From: Trichopria drosophilae
Lineage: Eukaryota; Arthropoda; Insecta; Hymenoptera; Diapriidae
Direction of reading: 5' to 3'
Assembly: GCA_030407085.1 (NCBI GenBank)
Contig: CM059583.1
Location: 20,744,001-20,808,000, forward strand
DNA length: 64,000 nt
In this document: positions 10,861-20,710 of the stretch, piece by piece
How the letters are laid out: each line of letters opens with the position of its first letter
How positions within the stretch are numbered: position 1 is the stretch's first letter
Translations under genes and position numbers: made by a program
The notes under the pieces: generated by a model
Told to the model about the DNA's origin: nothing
What the model saw: only the letters and a program-made list of their open reading frames with translations
Databases searched by the model: none

Positions 10861-11309
10861 TATATATTTAATATTTATCATTTGTGAAACTCACCACTGA
10901 TATTCGGGCAGGCATTTTCATTTGAAGACATTTTTTTCTATTATCTTTCGACTCTGAAAATATATGAAAATATCAAATACGTGATTGTACGTGACTACAT
11001 GAAAGTTATATCTCACATTTTTAAATTATTATTCTGTTTTATTAAATGAATTTAATGTTTATAATATTTACCTTTTACGTGAATATCAAATCAAGTATGT
11101 ATGTATGTTTCAGGATCGCTTATCACTGTTTCAATTTTCTAGACCCAAAACGTGTTAACTGGCTGAACCCACAAATTTGATCCTACATTAAAAATAAAAA
11201 AGTTTTTGTTTAAAAAGTAACAAGTAACATGTAAAAATTTGTTTTTATAAATGAACTTGTATATAATTCTACAGTTAAATATTCTACTGTATTTTTATTT
11301 TCTCCTTAC

Positions 11310-12140
11310 GGTTGAAAATACAAATATTTGTAAAAGGACCGTTAATTCCAAGAATTATATTTAATATTAAATATTCTACTGAATGTAAATTTGAAAATTT
11401 TAAAACATGCATAACCGCCATTGGTGCAAACCTAACCTATAACTCAACAATATTTTTGTTACACGTATTGTCCGTATTGTTCTTGTTACCACGTATGTAT
11501 TTTACAAAATTACTTCGACCCAGACAAAGTCTGGACGAAGTATTGAATTTGGTCACTTCGGGCAAAAAAATTGCCATATAGTTTTTCATCAAATGTCGAC
11601 GTTTCAGACCATAAGGAACCCAAATCAACAATAAAAAAATTTGTGTCCGTGATCTTGTACGTCCGTACGTCCGTACGTCCCGTTTTTTTGTCTCGCGATA
11701 ACTCGCGAACGGATAAGCGTATTGACATAAATTTTTTTTTTAAATACGCGTCTTGGCATAACTTAGATCTGATTAGATTTTGGGGCAGATCCACCCGTCC
11801 ATTACTAAAAAAAATTAGCCCCAATTAAGTTTCTTTGTAGTTTTTTGCATTTATTTTGAAAAATACAAATTTTATTAAAAAATATTTCCAACAAAAAAGA
11901 TAGAGCATGAAATTCTCTACAAAAAAGGTTGTATGCATTTTCTTCCTAAAGTCAACGATAATGCCATAAAAACTGGTTTAAAATGTTTATGACTATTGTC
12001 TGAAAAAGTATTGAATTTGGTCATCGCGGCAAAAAAATTACCCTATTGTTTTTCATCAAATTTCGACGTTTCGACCCCCTACCCCCCAGGGGTAGTCTTT
12101 GCCAGCTCCTCGGGCGCGGTGACCACCTACGGGCGCAAAG
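11310..12140. repeat. Duplicated repeat unit with CGTACGTC microsatellite
   Basis: AGTATTGAATTTGGTCA followed by CAAAAAAATT and TTTTTCATCAAA then TCGACGTTTC occurs at 11539-11607 and again at 12004-12071, offset 465 bp. Between them is the 8-base array CGTCCGTACGTCCGTACGTC (11659-11680) followed by CTCGCGATAACTCGCGAACG. A C-rich stretch (ACCCCCTACCCCCCAGGGGT) follows the second copy. The open frames here (11312, 11510 minus, 11571, 11996) are by-products. The repeat is unclassified. Confidence 0.6.
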
Positions 12141-12814
12141 TTCTTTTACGCCCTTCATACGAATATAACTATTTCGATATATCAAAAAGATGTCTTATAG
12201 ATATCTATAAGATCTCCGTCATAGATCTTTTCGACACTTTCAAGATATCTTTGGCGAATTATATGTATATATATTGTATATATAATATCATAATAATACA
12301 GACAGTAATTAGTAAAACACAGTAAACATGTAATATGCATCGAATAGTCTATTAGAATACAAGTGCATGAAGTAAGTGTTTTGCAACTTTTATTTATCAA
12401 TACTTCGGCTGGCCTGTTGTCGGGGTCGAAGTTTTGAAAATGCTCATTTTCAATTTTCATACATATAAGAAACACTATATTGTTGTAACATATCTATCGA
12501 AGCCACTTGGACCTAAATATGATTGGACCCCCAAATATCAATATAATTTTATAATATAATTGAAAGCTGTTAGTAAACAAACGAGTCTTAAGGAATAGCC
12601 GACTCTCCACTGGGTCGAAGTTTCTGAGCGAGCGAGGCACCACGCCAACACTAGTTTATAATTGTATTTACCTTTTACTTGATCTTCCAATGGTACAACT
12701 CTGCTGATAATTTTTAACAATTAGATCGCCACCGTCAAAATAATGCACCTGTATTTTTCACTTGCTCGCTCCAATGTAGGAAAACTGTATCAGTGTGAAG
12801 AAACTGAGAGGTTG
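12141..12814. other. Interior of the composite element; small palindromes
   Basis: CTTATAGATATCTATAAG (about 12193-12210) is a perfect palindrome, and GGTCGAAG occurs near 12423 and 12612. No gene seen. Confidence 0.4.
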
Positions 12815-12843
12815 GGTGTGTGTGTGTGTGTGTATGTGTGTGT
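12815..12843 (+). repeat. (GT)n microsatellite
   Basis: About fourteen GT units interrupted once by GTAT. Confidence 0.9.
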
Positions 12844-13043
12844 CATCACAAACGTCACGTGACTGCAGGACTGCAGTCTAGCGGGGGAAGCGATGTTTCT
12901 CCTACTTCCGCCACTAACACGGGGATTGAGGGGAGGGCTCGGAACCAGGCACGCCACTAACGCGGGAGTCTACTGTATAGTTGTTGTGAGTGATTATTCA
13001 CATGAACCTTCTTAAAAATGTCTTTTGGGCCACAAAATTATAT

Positions 13044-13345
13044 ACCGGACGCTTTCAGTAATTGCGACGAAAAACCAGCCATTTCGTGGTGTGCGACGAA
13101 GAACGGGGCATTTCAAACGTTGCAACGATATGAGAAATCGCTATAGAAAATCCTGAAATGTTCGTTTCTTCGTGGCAAAATTGTCAAAAGTTCATCATCG
13201 CAAATTCTGAAAAATCTATTTCTTCGCAGCAAATTCTGAAATGTCTGGTTCTTTGGTTCTTCGTCGTAAAACTTTCGAAATATCCGGTTCTTCGTATAAC
13301 GTTTGCGACGTCCGATTCTTCGTACCAGTCATTTATATATACCTA
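13044..13345 (+). repeat. 'TTCTTCGTCGCAAA' repeat, single arm
   Basis: Closely matches the right arm of the fold-back repeat at 27600-27805: GACGCTTTCA, TGCGACGAAAAACC, TTTCGTGGTGTGCGACGAAG, then GAAATG..TTCTTCG units at about 30-35-bp spacing. The ending GACGTCCG..TTCTTCGTACCA matches 27434-27455. Open frames through it are repeats, not genes. It lies just outside the right end of the composite element. Confidence 0.75.
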
Positions 13346-13574
13346 CAATTATTTCCCGCTGCGATATTGTCCTTGATGTAGCATATAAAGGTTGTATATT
13401 TTCACCATCGATCTATACAGGAAATCATTACATTATGCTTATAACAAGTACAAAACGTGGCTGGTTGGAAGGGAAGGGAAGGAAGGAAAGGGTGAATCTT
13501 TCAGCATCTTTCAACATTTTGTAATATGAATACGCCTATGTCAAAAAATTGTTACTAGATGTTTTCTATATTTT

Positions 13575-13640
13575 GAATTCCCATCCGAAGATGGTACCAC
13601 TGCAGGACCTGAAACGTTAATTTTAAATTTCTATTATTTT
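13575..13640 (+). repeat. GAAGATGG..GAAACG motif (retroelement-like)
   Basis: CCGAAGATGGTACC, a short gap, then GACCTGAAACGTT. A similar word pair lies at 23660-23690 and, inverted, at 37059-37110. This arrangement resembles the hammerhead-ribozyme-like segment reported for Penelope-like retroelements, but the catalytic core is not complete here, so the assignment is speculative. Confidence 0.3.
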
Positions 13641-14214
13641 AAAAGTATTGTGACGTACTCATCGAGACATTATATACTTTTTTACCAACTTATTTTATCA
13701 CAGAATGCAAATACTTCATAACAATAAAATTGAATGTTATTTACTACTAATGTACTATGAACTAGCGAATATCATTTTTAAATTCATATTATTAATATTT
13801 TGTCAAAAGTTAAAGAGATGTCGTTTATTGCATACCACCACAATCATAAAATAGGTGAAGGTTTAACAATTTACGTCAAAATATATACAAGTATATTAAA
13901 TCCAAATATGCAATTTTTAATCTTGGCCTACCAGAAGTCAAAATATGACATATCGTATTGTCCAATATATTCGGGACGTCTGTCATCGCGCAGCCTTTGA
14001 CGTCATCTTATCTTACCCTATGAGGAACTCTTGAATAGCGGAAATCTCACAAAAGTCCTTCTAATACTCTTTAAATCCGAATGCTCCTCAATTCATACTT
14101 TCATCTACATCCGGTGTAATGTTTCATATTAAGTTTCCTATACATTATTCTGAGTGATATGTTCGATGTTGACGTTTTCGACGAAAAGAGAATCATTGTT
14201 TTATGCATTTTCAA
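13641..14214. other. A+T-rich stretch, nothing definable
   Basis: No repeats or convincing frames were recognised. Confidence 0.4.
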
Positions 14215-15420
14215 AATTTGTAATTATTAATCGATGTAATTAGTTGGAGAACGACGAAAAATAATTAATTGTACATAAATCTAAAAATATAAAATATGGA
14301 GAGAGCGATGGACATTTTTTACTTGGAATCACTCTCTTTCTCGTCCTCTCTCTTCTCTCTCTCACATTCACGAGAAATGAACTCTTTTTTATTGATAACG
14401 TACATTTCGATAATCTTTAAATACTAAATAATTTATTTCACAAAATTCTAAATCTAATCATTAAAGAAATAAATAATATTTCAAAATACAATTAATTCTT
14501 GCAGTTTATTAAAATTGTTTGGACGACTTGAAAACTTTCCTTTTGGCTTTGTAATTTTTTTTCACTTTTTTAAACATTATGAATAAGATAAATGATTTAC
14601 GAGATAAAATTTGTAATTATTTGTAAATAAATCTGAAAATATAAAATATGGATACAAAGCGCTACTGATTTCTTTACTTGGAATATCACTTTCTCATTAT
14701 ACTCTCTCTCCCTCTCCCTCTCTGTCCGTCTCCCATCTCATTCTCTCTCTCCTCTCCCCGCCTCTCCCCTAATTCATTTCATAAAATTCTAATTCTAACC
14801 ATTAAAGAAATAAATAATATTTCATAATACAATCAATTTTTTTATTTTATTAAACTTGTTTTCACTTTGGCTTTGTAATTTTTTTCCTGGAGTTCTTTTT
14901 AAACATTATGAATACGATATATGATTTATATGATGAAATTTATAATTATCTGCACATATATCGGAAAATATAAAACATGGATATACAACACTGCTCATTT
15001 CTTTACATGAAATCTTTCTTTCTCATTATACTCTCTCTCTCCTTCTCTCTTTGCCTCCCATCTCATTCTCTCTCTCCTCTCACTCTCTCTCGCCTCTCAC
15101 TCTCTCTCGCCTCTCCCTCCTCTCCCTCTCACTCTCTCTCGCTATCTTACGAGAAACGTAAGTTAAACAGTTAATTTAATAGTTCTTTTTTATAACCTAA
15201 ACATTTCGATAATCTTTAAATATTAAATAATTCATTTAACAAAATTATGATTCGAACCATAAAACAAATAAATAAAATTATAATATTTATTATAAATATT
15301 TCATACCCCAATTCATTTTTGCTTTTTCTCAAATTCTTTTCTCGACTTATAATTTACGTAATTGCTTTTTTGCTTTGTAAATTCTTCTTTGGTAATTTTT
15401 GTTTAATCTTTTGTCCGACA
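14215..15420. repeat. Satellite-like array: three ~340-bp units with CT tracts
   Basis: Three tandem units share the same order: AAAATATAAAATATGGA (14284, 14636, and 14965 with one change), a TTTACTTGGAAT word, a long CT-rich tract (14316-14362, 14701-14770, 15011-15150), the word ATTAAAGAAATAAATAATAT (CATAAAACAAATAAATAA in unit 3), and TTTGGCTTTGTAATTTTTTT. Unit offsets are 352 and 329 bp; the CT tracts differ in length. The 65-codon frame at 14977 is the CT tract read as Ser/Leu and is not a gene. Confidence 0.85.
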
Positions 15421-15950
15421 GGTGCTAATAATATGAACTTGAGATTAGTGATGTACACTTAAAAATATGCCAAACAAAAAAGAGCAACAGATTTTAAAAA
15501 GGTTCGTATTGGAATTATTATATAATAAACACATATAACACGGTTAGTAAAGTAAGAAAAAATCGATATGAAGTAAACTTTTCTTACGTCCCCTCAGGCG
15601 TAGTACATCGGAAGTCTGTGTAACAAAAATAAGGGGGGTTAGAAAATCACCTTCATGTCGCCGCAGGCAGACTGCATCTAAGGTTTCGAATAAGATGGAG
15701 AGGTATACAGCGTTTTTTACCAAAAAAATATATACAATTTTTTTATATACTGAATTAAACAATTTTGAATATATTGAATACCTTTTCAAAGTTTGAAAAT
15801 TCTGCAAATAGCTAATGGCATGGAGGAACTGTATAAAACGTGTATTCCACTTCCGAGTGCTATTCAAGGAAAACGAGTTGTCTGAAGTAGCGCAACTTCT
15901 CTCTCAATTTATAATACGGAGAGTGCAGTTATTTTAAGGGAATATTAAAA
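15421..15950. other. Unassigned; CGTCCCCTCAGGCG-like words
   Basis: TACGTCCCCTCAGGCGTAG at about 15586 and CATGTCGCCGCAGGCAGAC at about 15653 are similar words 67 bp apart. The minus-strand frame over them (15544-15867) starts in A+T-rich DNA and is not gene-like. Confidence 0.35.
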
Positions 15951-16040
15951 ATGACAGTTTACGATCGTCCAGAACGCGATGGTAAAGATTACAAGATAGT
16001 AGATGAACAAACAATTGCAGGAAATTGCTTTCACTTTGCA
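15951..16040 (+). CDS. Possible first coding exon, unknown product
   Basis: An ATG in a favourable insect context (AAAAATGACA) opens 30 codons whose translation is hydrophilic and unrepeated (it starts MTVYDRPERDGKDYKIVDEQ). It meets a plausible splice donor at GCA|GTAACG; without splicing the frame stops nine codons later (about 16066-16068). Base composition is richer in G and C than the flanks. I do not recognise the protein. A second fragment follows at 16424-16580 but the splice phases do not obviously join. It could equally be a chance frame or a decayed pseudogene. Confidence 0.22.
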
Positions 16041-16423
16041 GTAACGAACGTATTTTGTTCCAGTTTTTGATAAAGTTCGGATAATAATTTTGAAAATGAC
16101 ATTTAGTTGATATACTAAGAAAATCTTGCAGTTTTTATTTTCATTATTTTACATACTTTTTAGTTCAGGATTATATTTTTATTAACAATCAGAATAAAAA
16201 ATGTTGGAATTGTTTTATTTGTTTTAAAATATATTTTTTTTATGTTTTCCTGCATCTTTGAAAGGTTTGTCATAGACAAATTTTTCAGTTTCGTACGGAC
16301 AATTTCACAAATTTTTTATTTATTTTCATAAACATGTAAAAAATACAACAACAAAATTTTTTAAAATAGAAAATTAGAAAGGATTTTAATTCAAAGAAAC
16401 GCTTTTCAACTGCTCGTATTAAG

Positions 16424-16580
16424 AAATATTGGAAAATTCCGTAGAAAAATCTTCAGTTTTGCGCAAAAAAAAATGGTGGAACCCATTTAAAAGCGGAAAA
16501 CGGGGGGAATTCGACATAGGAAATGAATATATACCAGCGAAAAGTTGTAAGTTGGGTAAAAAATTGTTTATCTTTCAAGA
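16424..16580 (+). CDS. Possible internal exon fragment, unknown product
   Basis: An open reading segment begins just after an acceptor-like TATTAAG and contains a basic, tryptophan-rich piece (RKKKWWNPFKSGKRGEF) followed by DIGNEYIPAKS. It contains an internal perfect donor hexamer GTAAGT near 16548; a second donor-like GGTAAATG lies near 16584. There is no ATG at its start. I cannot assign a family, and the phase does not match the possible exon at 15951. Treat as a lead only. Confidence 0.18.
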
Positions 16581-16789
16581 TAAAGGTAAATGCAATCTGC
16601 TAACTTTATAATAATCCTTTTAACCCCCTTGACTACATCGAAAAAATTTCGTCGACTTTTTTTATACTGCAATAAATTAGTCTAATGCCGTCAATAATTG
16701 TACACAAATTACAAACAAGAATATTTTAGACAGTTGAAGGAATACTACGCAAGGTGCCGTTGATAGTTTTCCAAAATAGGTGTAAAAAA

Positions 16790-17465
16790 AATGGCGTTAA
16801 AAATTGTCCATCACGTCAAGATTTTGAGAAAAACGGGTTCAAAAACTTCAAAAACCTTGTTTTTTGCAGTTTTTGATCACGTGTAGAAAGTGGATTTGAT
16901 GTGCTACGAGTCCCTAACTAGGCTTAAATTAAAGTGGGAACTTTCTGCTAAAAGAATCAAAATCGAAAAAACACTGAATCAATCATCGATTTTCATGCAT
17001 GTGAGCACGGCTGTGTAAGTGCGAATACTGAATTATGTAAAAAATGTCTATGCTACACTCTAAATTTCTTAAAGTGAAAATTGCGCCACTCTCTGCTAAA
17101 GGTGACTTTTTCACTATTTTAAAGTGAAAATTTCACTTTATTAGAGTGGCAGATTTCCATCCACTATTAGTAAAGTGAAATTTCCACTTTAAAAATATTG
17201 AAAAAGTCACTTTTACCAGAAAGTGGCTCAACTTTCACTTTAAGAAATTTAGAGTGAACATGAAAATCTATGAATGATTAGTTTCTTTTCGATTTGATTC
17301 TTTTAGCTGAAGGTTCGAGCTTTAATTTAAGCCTAGTTAGAGACTTGTATGAATTCAGCTTCACTTTCTATACATGATCAAAAACTTCAAAAAAAGTTTT
17401 TTTTTTTTTAGTTTTGAACCCTTTTTTCTTAAAATCTCGACGTTATAATCAATTTTTGTCTCCGG
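16790..17465. mobile_element. Fold-back element with ~200-bp arms, split by a MITE
   Basis: Left arm 16795-17005 and right arm 17265-17460 are inverted copies. Matching words include AGATTTTGAGAAAAACGGGTTC/AGATTTTAAGAAAAAAGGG, TTTTTGATCACGTGTAGAAAG/TTTTTGATCATGTATAGAAAG, CTAACTAGGCTTAAATTAAAG (perfect in both) and GCTAAAAGAATCAAA. Between the arms sits the separate palindromic MITE 17056-17256. No coding capacity. Confidence 0.8.
17056..17256. mobile_element. AGTGAAA-family palindromic MITE (201 bp)
   Basis: The left half CACTCTAAATTTCTTAAAGT and the reverse-complemented right half CACTCTAAATTTCTTAAAGT are identical over 20 bases and stay similar for about 60 more (GCGCCACTCTCTGCTAAAGG versus GAGCCACTTTCTGGTAAAAG). 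Almost the whole element can fold on itself. TA precedes the left end; the right flank is AA. Confidence 0.85.
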
Positions 17466-17554
17466 AAATGCGTTCAACGCTGAAAAATATATCAGAGAAG
17501 TCTAGTAAAATGCTTGAAGCAAAATGCAAGTCATTTTTTGTCAACCATAGTTTT

Positions 17555-17660
17555 CGATTAATTTCTTTGTTATTGTTTAGGGCACCCTATATATTGTTTA
17601 GAATTATCGAATCCGAATTTCGAAAACTCGATTCATTCATCGTACAGTACTTTCGATTAA
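17555..17660 (+). repeat. Dispersed repeat, copy 1 (CGATTAATTTCTTTG word)
   Basis: TTCGATTAATTTCTTTGTTA, then TTTAGAATTATCGAATCCGA and GTACAGTA align in order with 25472-25570 (ATCGATTAATTTCTTTGGTA, ATAATTAGAATTGC, GAGCCGAATTTTGG, GTACAGTG). Confidence 0.5.
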
Positions 17661-18329
17661 TGTACTCACGTTTCTTTAATTACTTTTTGTTGTTTATTTT
17701 TCTAACCAAAAGGACTCAAAAATGTTCAGAATAAAATAGTATTCATAACAAATTATGTTATTACAGTTACAATAACACAAGCATCGTTAAATATGTTTTG
17801 AATATTGTGTATTTTTAGCTTCATAGCGAAAATGTAAATTACGTGGTTAATTCGCATAATAAGTAGAATTATATACGGACAAAAATAAAACAGTTCAGAG
17901 TTTGACGTGAAATAAATATTACTTTTCACGGTTCATTTTGTTGTGTTGTGTATCTCCGGACGAGAATAAATCGCGCTAGAATTACACCAGTGCCACCACA
18001 ATATGGTCTGCATTTATGCTCCGGCGCAAACTTAGTGGTACTAAATTCTGAGCCACAAATGGCCTTTAAACGTCGGTGGTTTTGAATTCGTCAAGAGTTT
18101 CCAAAAAAGCCGAAATGAAATGTTTATAAATTAAAAATGATAATTGGGTTTTAAAAATTCGTTTCCAATTATGAATTACTGTCATTAATCACGTCCAAAA
18201 ATTGTTTTCACATTACATGATTTCAATAGTTGAAAATTTGGTAACAAGAAATGTATCAGTGAAATTTAAAAGGTATTATTTAAAAGTTATTAACAGTTAT
18301 AGAGAATTTAACAAATAAATTCAGATTGC
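17661..18329. other. A+T-rich stretch, nothing definable
   Basis: No repeat pairing or gene-like frame was noticed. Confidence 0.4.
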
Positions 18330-18560
18330 ATACTCTTACAATTTCTCTGCTTTCCCTGGATTTTTTACCGTTTTTTAGCGTTTCCGCTAAATTGGACCTT
18401 GAAATGATCTTGAACCCGTCGCGGTTAAGGTCAACCAATATTCGAATTCGGATTCAGCATCCCGAAAAACATATTTGTTAGTTTTCTCAGATTTTTTCGA
18501 CACTTCTGCTAAAAGTGACCTTGAAATGAAAAAAGAAAAACACTCGACCGGGCTTGTCTT
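18330..18560. repeat. AATCAGCGACC-family repeat, two partial units
   Basis: AATTCGGATTCAGCATCCCG at about 18436 is the family word. GCTAAATTGGACCTTGAAATG (about 18388) and GCTAAAAGTGACCTTGAAATG (about 18509) mark a ~120-bp tandem unit. Confidence 0.5.
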
Positions 18561-19494
18561 GTTTACTATGCTAACGACACTCGTATTATTGTCGAAAGAA
18601 AACTGGTTACTTGTAATTAGGGGTAAACGACAAATATCTGCCTAATAAATTTCGCAAGAGTAAATAAAGCAGTTATTTTTCTAACATTACTGAGAAATTT
18701 TAGAACCTTTACTCTCTAAATCTGAATTAGTCAAAATATACTAATTTAAAATGAAATATGAATTACTACGAGTTTTTCACCAACAAATAGTAAAAAGTTA
18801 CTAAATATGAATAAAATTATAATATAAACATAGATTCTACTAATACAACAGTAAATAATAATATGGCCATAAGGGCGGATAATAAACCTTGATGAACATC
18901 TTAACACACCAATAAGTTCCTGTGACAATTTCGAGTATTTTGATGGGTCCATCTTCAACTACATAGAAAATTATCACGAATACGTGACATGCATCGAATT
19001 AATGGAAAGATAATGACTTTTTTACAACCGCTAGCCATTGCAGTATTGATTAACCCTTGGAGTCCCAGACGCCAACAATATTGGCGATATTTTCAGCCTT
19101 TATATTTTGGCTATTTTTAGTGTATTATATAGGTTTATGAAGTCAACATTTTTAAAATAAAAAACATTTTTTCCTTTAGATTTTTTAATTTCTTATTTTA
19201 TGTGATATAGTTGATATTTATTCAAATATTATTTCGCAGCCATTCCTGAGGTGTTATTTAAATTAAATGAAGCTAAATGATTGAAAAATAAAAAAACATT
19301 ACACTTAGGAGTAAAAACAATACAACAATTAGTTACTTTAACTGACTAAACATAATATATACAACCAACTGTAGATAGTCGACTCAAACAATTTATCGTC
19401 AGGAACTCAGAGCACTAATTTGCTTAGCTGGGACAACTAATTTATTTCCAACCAAGTCGTTTTTCCATGTGTGAAAGGACCTAATATAAAAATA
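18561..19494. other. A+T-rich stretch, no gene seen
   Basis: Contains one GC-richer word, GGAGTCCCAGACGCCAACAA, near 19060. No element ends recognised. Confidence 0.4.
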
Positions 19495-19841
19495 ATACGT
19501 AAATAAGTTGTAGTTGGCAGTATCTTATTTTAATAATTCATAATATTGTAAAATATAACATACAATAATTATTTTTTATGATGATAAGTGGTTATTTTCG
19601 TTTAATCACTTTTAGTAAATCTATTTTTCTAGTCAAGAATATGTCAAGTGACCATTTAATTGTAAAGCTACGAAATATTTGAGGTTATGTGCTATGCTGC
19701 CTATTTCAGTATCGGGAAATAGTAAACGGGACCATGTTTTTGTTCTCTTTTACTATGGAAGTGGTTAATTTAACCATTTTTTATAATCATGAATTTTACT
19801 TTCCTAAAATGGTTCCATGAACCTTTTTCGTTCTCTCTGTA
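19495..19841. mobile_element. MITE, copy C of the 'ATGCTGCATATTT' family
   Basis: Aligns with 5790-6091 from GTTGTAGTTGGCAGTATCTT through CATACAATAAT, the conserved core at 19679-19712 (GAGGTTATGTGCTATGCTGC), GGTTCCATGAAC and the right end TTCGTTCTCTCTG followed by TA. The left end is not recognisable. Confidence 0.75.
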
Positions 19842-19925
19842 TAATACTAAACATAATAATTATGATTACAAATTAAGAATATATGAATTAGTTTAACCCT
19901 TTCAACCTTATATAAATGAGTTTTG

Positions 19926-20010
19926 CCGATTGCGGAAAAGATTACAAGAGCGCCACACGTTGGGCGAATAAGCAACTCAAGCCCTCACAGAACCTAATTT
20001 TATAACAAGG
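19926..20010 (+). repeat. Dispersed 75-bp repeat, copy 1 (CCGATTGCGG)
   Basis: CCGATTGCGGAAAAGATTAC, GCGCCACAC, AATAAGCAACT and CTCACAGAACC align without gaps to 21802-21877. Both copies are open in the same frame (this one ends at TAA). No family is recognised. Confidence 0.6.
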
Positions 20011-20584
20011 TTATAGGAACTTTACAGGGAATAGGAAAGGGTTTTTTACAGCACGTCTTACAAAATTATATAACGTCGTTATTTTTGCAATGGTATTTAC
20101 TCTTAAGAGTTTCAATATTTCTTCCTTGGAGGTTAATTCAGAGTTATTTTTGATACACTATTAGATGGGCACTCAAGAAAAAAATAAAACAAATTATCAT
20201 CTGTAAATGGTCTAAACACAGAGGGCAGTTTTATATATTAACTATTATATAAACATAATCCATTTAATCTCGGTGTTTTAGTTATCACCATACGGTACTG
20301 GGCTATTGTGTTTTATTAAAATGAGTTTGTAAAGTTGAATAAATTGCGTTTTTTTTTATACCTTGAAAGACAACAGCAGCTAGGATTTTATTAAAAACTT
20401 TGTTTTTTTTTAATGTGGTGCAAAAAGTACAATGTTCGTTTTATGGAACCAATTCAATAACTCTTAAAGTTGTTCAGGAGAGATGTGCGATATAACTAGA
20501 GCTCATTATATCTGTTTCCATTTTTATTTGATTTCGACTTTCTGGTGAACCAGTTTTTCTATTTGTAGATTTAAGTCCCAAACA
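20011..20584. other. A+T-rich stretch, nothing definable
   Basis: No inverted or tandem repeats and no gene-like frame were seen. Confidence 0.4.
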
Positions 20585-20710
20585 ACAAAATAGAAAAGAG
20601 TTCAGAATGATTTCGAAATGTGCTCTAAAAGAAGTCAGATATTCCACTCTATGAACATGACTTCTTTTAGAGCACATTTCGAAATCATTTCGAACTATTT
20701 TTTATTTTGC
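20585..20710. ncRNA. Long near-perfect hairpin (small-RNA precursor candidate)
   Basis: Left arm 20609-20637 and right arm 20658-20686 are perfect reverse complements over 29 bases (TTCGAAATGTGCTCTAAAAG within them), around a 20-base loop. The stem extends outward to about 53 positions with only a few mismatches, two of which could be G-U pairs if transcribed from the + strand. This fits a microRNA-like or hairpin-siRNA precursor in length. It could instead be a young palindromic MITE; no TA flanks or family ends are visible, which favours a distinct origin. Transcription is not shown by sequence. Confidence 0.4.

Larger units (their letters stand above)
9900..12975. mobile_element. Large pogo/Tigger-ended composite element (~3.1 kb)
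   Basis: Left end CAGTCGACTCCCGCGTTAGT; the reverse-complemented right end is CAGTAGACTCCCGCGTTAGT. TA lies just outside each (9898-9899, 12976-12977). The subterminal word CGTTAGTGGCG is repeated about four times at the left (CGCGTTAGTGGCG, CGCATTAGTGGCG, CGCGTTAGTGACG, CGTGTTAGTGGC) and twice at the right in inverted orientation. The interior holds a second, complete MITE (10098-10471) and two repeat arrays, and no transposase-like frame. It may be one non-autonomous element swollen by later insertions, or two related ends that happen to face each other. Confidence 0.65.

Noticed and set aside
11312..12325. Several plus- and minus-strand frames
   Set aside because: They overlap each other on both strands inside a duplicated repeat and start in A+T-rich DNA.
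14977..15174. 65-codon frame rich in Ser and Leu
   Set aside because: It is the CT-rich tract of the third satellite unit read in one frame.
15544..15867. 107-codon minus-strand frame
   Set aside because: Composition is that of A+T-rich non-coding DNA (Phe/Leu/Tyr/Ile-rich) with no motif.
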